NCBI GenBank assembly: GCA_016935295.1
Contig: JAFGRF010000176.1
Coordinates: 1-6,742 of the forward strand
DNA: 6,742 nucleotides
Origin: Caldifarciminota bacterium
GTDB taxonomy: Bacteria; Hydrothermota; Tepidihabitantia; Tepidihabitantales; Tepidihabitantaceae
Reading direction: 5' to 3'
Positions 5,807 through 6,742 of the stretch are shown here, piece after piece (positions within the stretch are counted from its first letter, which is position 1; every line of letters begins with the position of its first letter). The translations under genes and the position numbers were made by a program. The notes below the pieces were generated by a model, which ran no database searches, was not told where the DNA came from, and saw only the letters and a program-made list of their open reading frames with translations.

Positions 5807-6742
5807 CTACTCCGGCGTCAGGGTCCGAACCACGGCCTCGGTCTGGGCCAGGGCGTCCAGCTTCGGCTTGCCCGGATTGTACACCAGCCCGTCGGCCATG
5901 TAGAACCGCCCCCTGAAGTTGAACGAGTAGTTGACGAAAGCTCCGCCGATTACCTGCTCGTCATTCTCCCAGACCCCGGAGAGCCTCACGCAGGGGCCGG
6001 AGAGGAAGGCAATCGTCTCCGCCTGCAGGAACCTCGCGTCGATCGAATCCCCGTTATAGTAGCGACCGGTCAGCCGGTTGCGCAGAGCGGCAAGTGACTC
6101 GGGAACCAGCACCCGGGTCGTGTCCTGCCAGCAGACGAAGACGTTGCGGTCCGGAACGTGCCCGAACAAGTAGACGAAACCGCTGTCCGCGTAGTCCTCA
6201 TTCAGGAACCAGCGGCGGGGAACGTCGATTGTGAACCCGTACCTGGTCCGGAACTCCGCGGTCAGCTTCTCGTCCACGCCTTCGATGTAGACCGCCTTGG
6301 CCATCTGGTCGAGCACTATCTCGCGCAAAGTCTGCCGAATCCGCGCGGCATAGACCTCGAGCCCGGGCACGAGCTGGGCGGTGTCGCGGGCGATGAAGAT
6401 GAGCGCGAACTGACCCTTCAGCCAGGGATTGGGAACCTTCAGCAGGCCGAAGTCGCCTTCGGACAGGGAGTCGGCCCGCTCGCCCAGAATCTGCCGGACT
6501 AGCGTATCCCTGGTCGTACCGATGATGAGGAGTATGCGGAACTTCGAGTAGGTATCGAACTTGCCCGCTGTTCCGACCCGCACCTTGAACTCGGGCTCAG
6601 GCTGCGGTGTCTTCACCGGCTCCTGCAGAATCGACCGGACCGTCGCTTCGACCTCGTTCCATTCGGAGGAGATAACGGTGACCTCGCGCAGCGGGCCGAT
6701 GAGCTTGGACATCGGCGAACCGCCGCAGGCAGCAAACAGGAC
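5807..6742 (-). CDS. DUF4837 family lipoprotein, 5' end outside the window
   Basis: At least 311 aa are visible. The frame stays open to the right edge, so the ATG at 6712 is not the true start. The ten codons before it read VLFAACGGSP, the end of a signal peptide with a lipobox-like FAAC. The Cys six residues into the visible part would be lipidated. The remainder matches the DUF4837 pattern: an opening EVTVISSEW strand, NPWLKGQ near 105-111, RYGFTIDVPRRW near 168-179, and a C-terminal block with LSGVWENDEQVIGGAF then DGLVYNPGKPK. The function of the family is unknown; members are predicted envelope lipoproteins. It converges on the upstream operon with no gap: its TAG stop abuts the neighbour's TAG, forming TAGCTA at 5804-5809. 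Confidence 0.85.
   Translation of the reverse strand, partial: VLFAACGGSPMSKLIGPLREVTVISSEWNEVEATVRSILQEPVKTPQPEPEFKVRVGTAGKFDTYSKFRILLIIGTTRDTLVRQILGERADSLSEGDFGLLKVPNPWLKGQFALIFIARDTAQLVPGLEVYAARIRQTLREIVLDQMAKAVYIEGVDEKLTAEFRTRYGFTIDVPRRWFLNEDYADSGFVYLFGHVPDRNVFVCWQDTTRVLVPESLAALRNRLTGRYYNGDSIDARFLQAETIAFLSGPCVRLSGVWENDEQVIGGAFVNYSFNFRGRFYMADGLVYNPGKPKLDALAQTEAVVRTLTPE

Overview
This is a GC-rich bacterial chromosomal segment with five protein-coding genes, no RNA genes, no CRISPR array and no recognisable insertion sequence. The gene content points to an uncultured lineage near the FCB supergroup or a candidate phylum of the WOR-3/Stahlbacteria kind. The reasons are an archaeal/eukaryote-type prolyl-tRNA synthetase, a DUF4837 lipoprotein (best known from Bacteroidota and relatives) and a serine palmitoyltransferase-like enzyme. 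This placement is inference only, because no phylogenetic marker could be searched.

Layout, left to right. Bases 1-148 are a leader with a good sigma70-type promoter whose -10 box lies only 8 nt before the proS start. proS (149-1588, +) is complete. It converges on a minus-strand gene (1690-3369) across a 101-bp gap. The gap holds a long inverted repeat built from CCAGTTN-like heptamers, and a perfect 8-bp hairpin that carries the minus-strand stop codon in its loop. The minus-strand gene encodes an exported protein with a 5'-nucleotidase-like body that has lost key metal ligands, fused to a ComEA-type helix-hairpin-helix DNA-binding tail. A 136-bp divergent intergenic region (3370-3505) has one promoter facing each way and a 17-bp-paired dyad between them. 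Then comes a two-gene operon: a serine palmitoyltransferase-like alpha-oxoamine synthase (3506-4690, +) and, 3 nt later, a 370-aa YghO/BcerS-like double-GNAT protein (4694-5806, +). Its stop codon abuts the stop codon of a convergent DUF4837 lipoprotein gene (5807 to beyond the right edge, -).

The most interesting reading is that the operon at 3506-5806 is a compact sphingolipid cassette. The first enzyme would condense serine with an acyl thioester to 3-ketosphinganine. The second, a relative of the bacterial ceramide synthase characterised in Caulobacter, would N-acylate that product. The 3-keto reductase is not in the window.

A second theme is gene expression. All three visible promoters put the predicted transcription start on or within about 2 nt of the start codon, and no gene whose upstream sequence is visible has a Shine-Dalgarno sequence. 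This suggests leaderless translation is routine in this organism.
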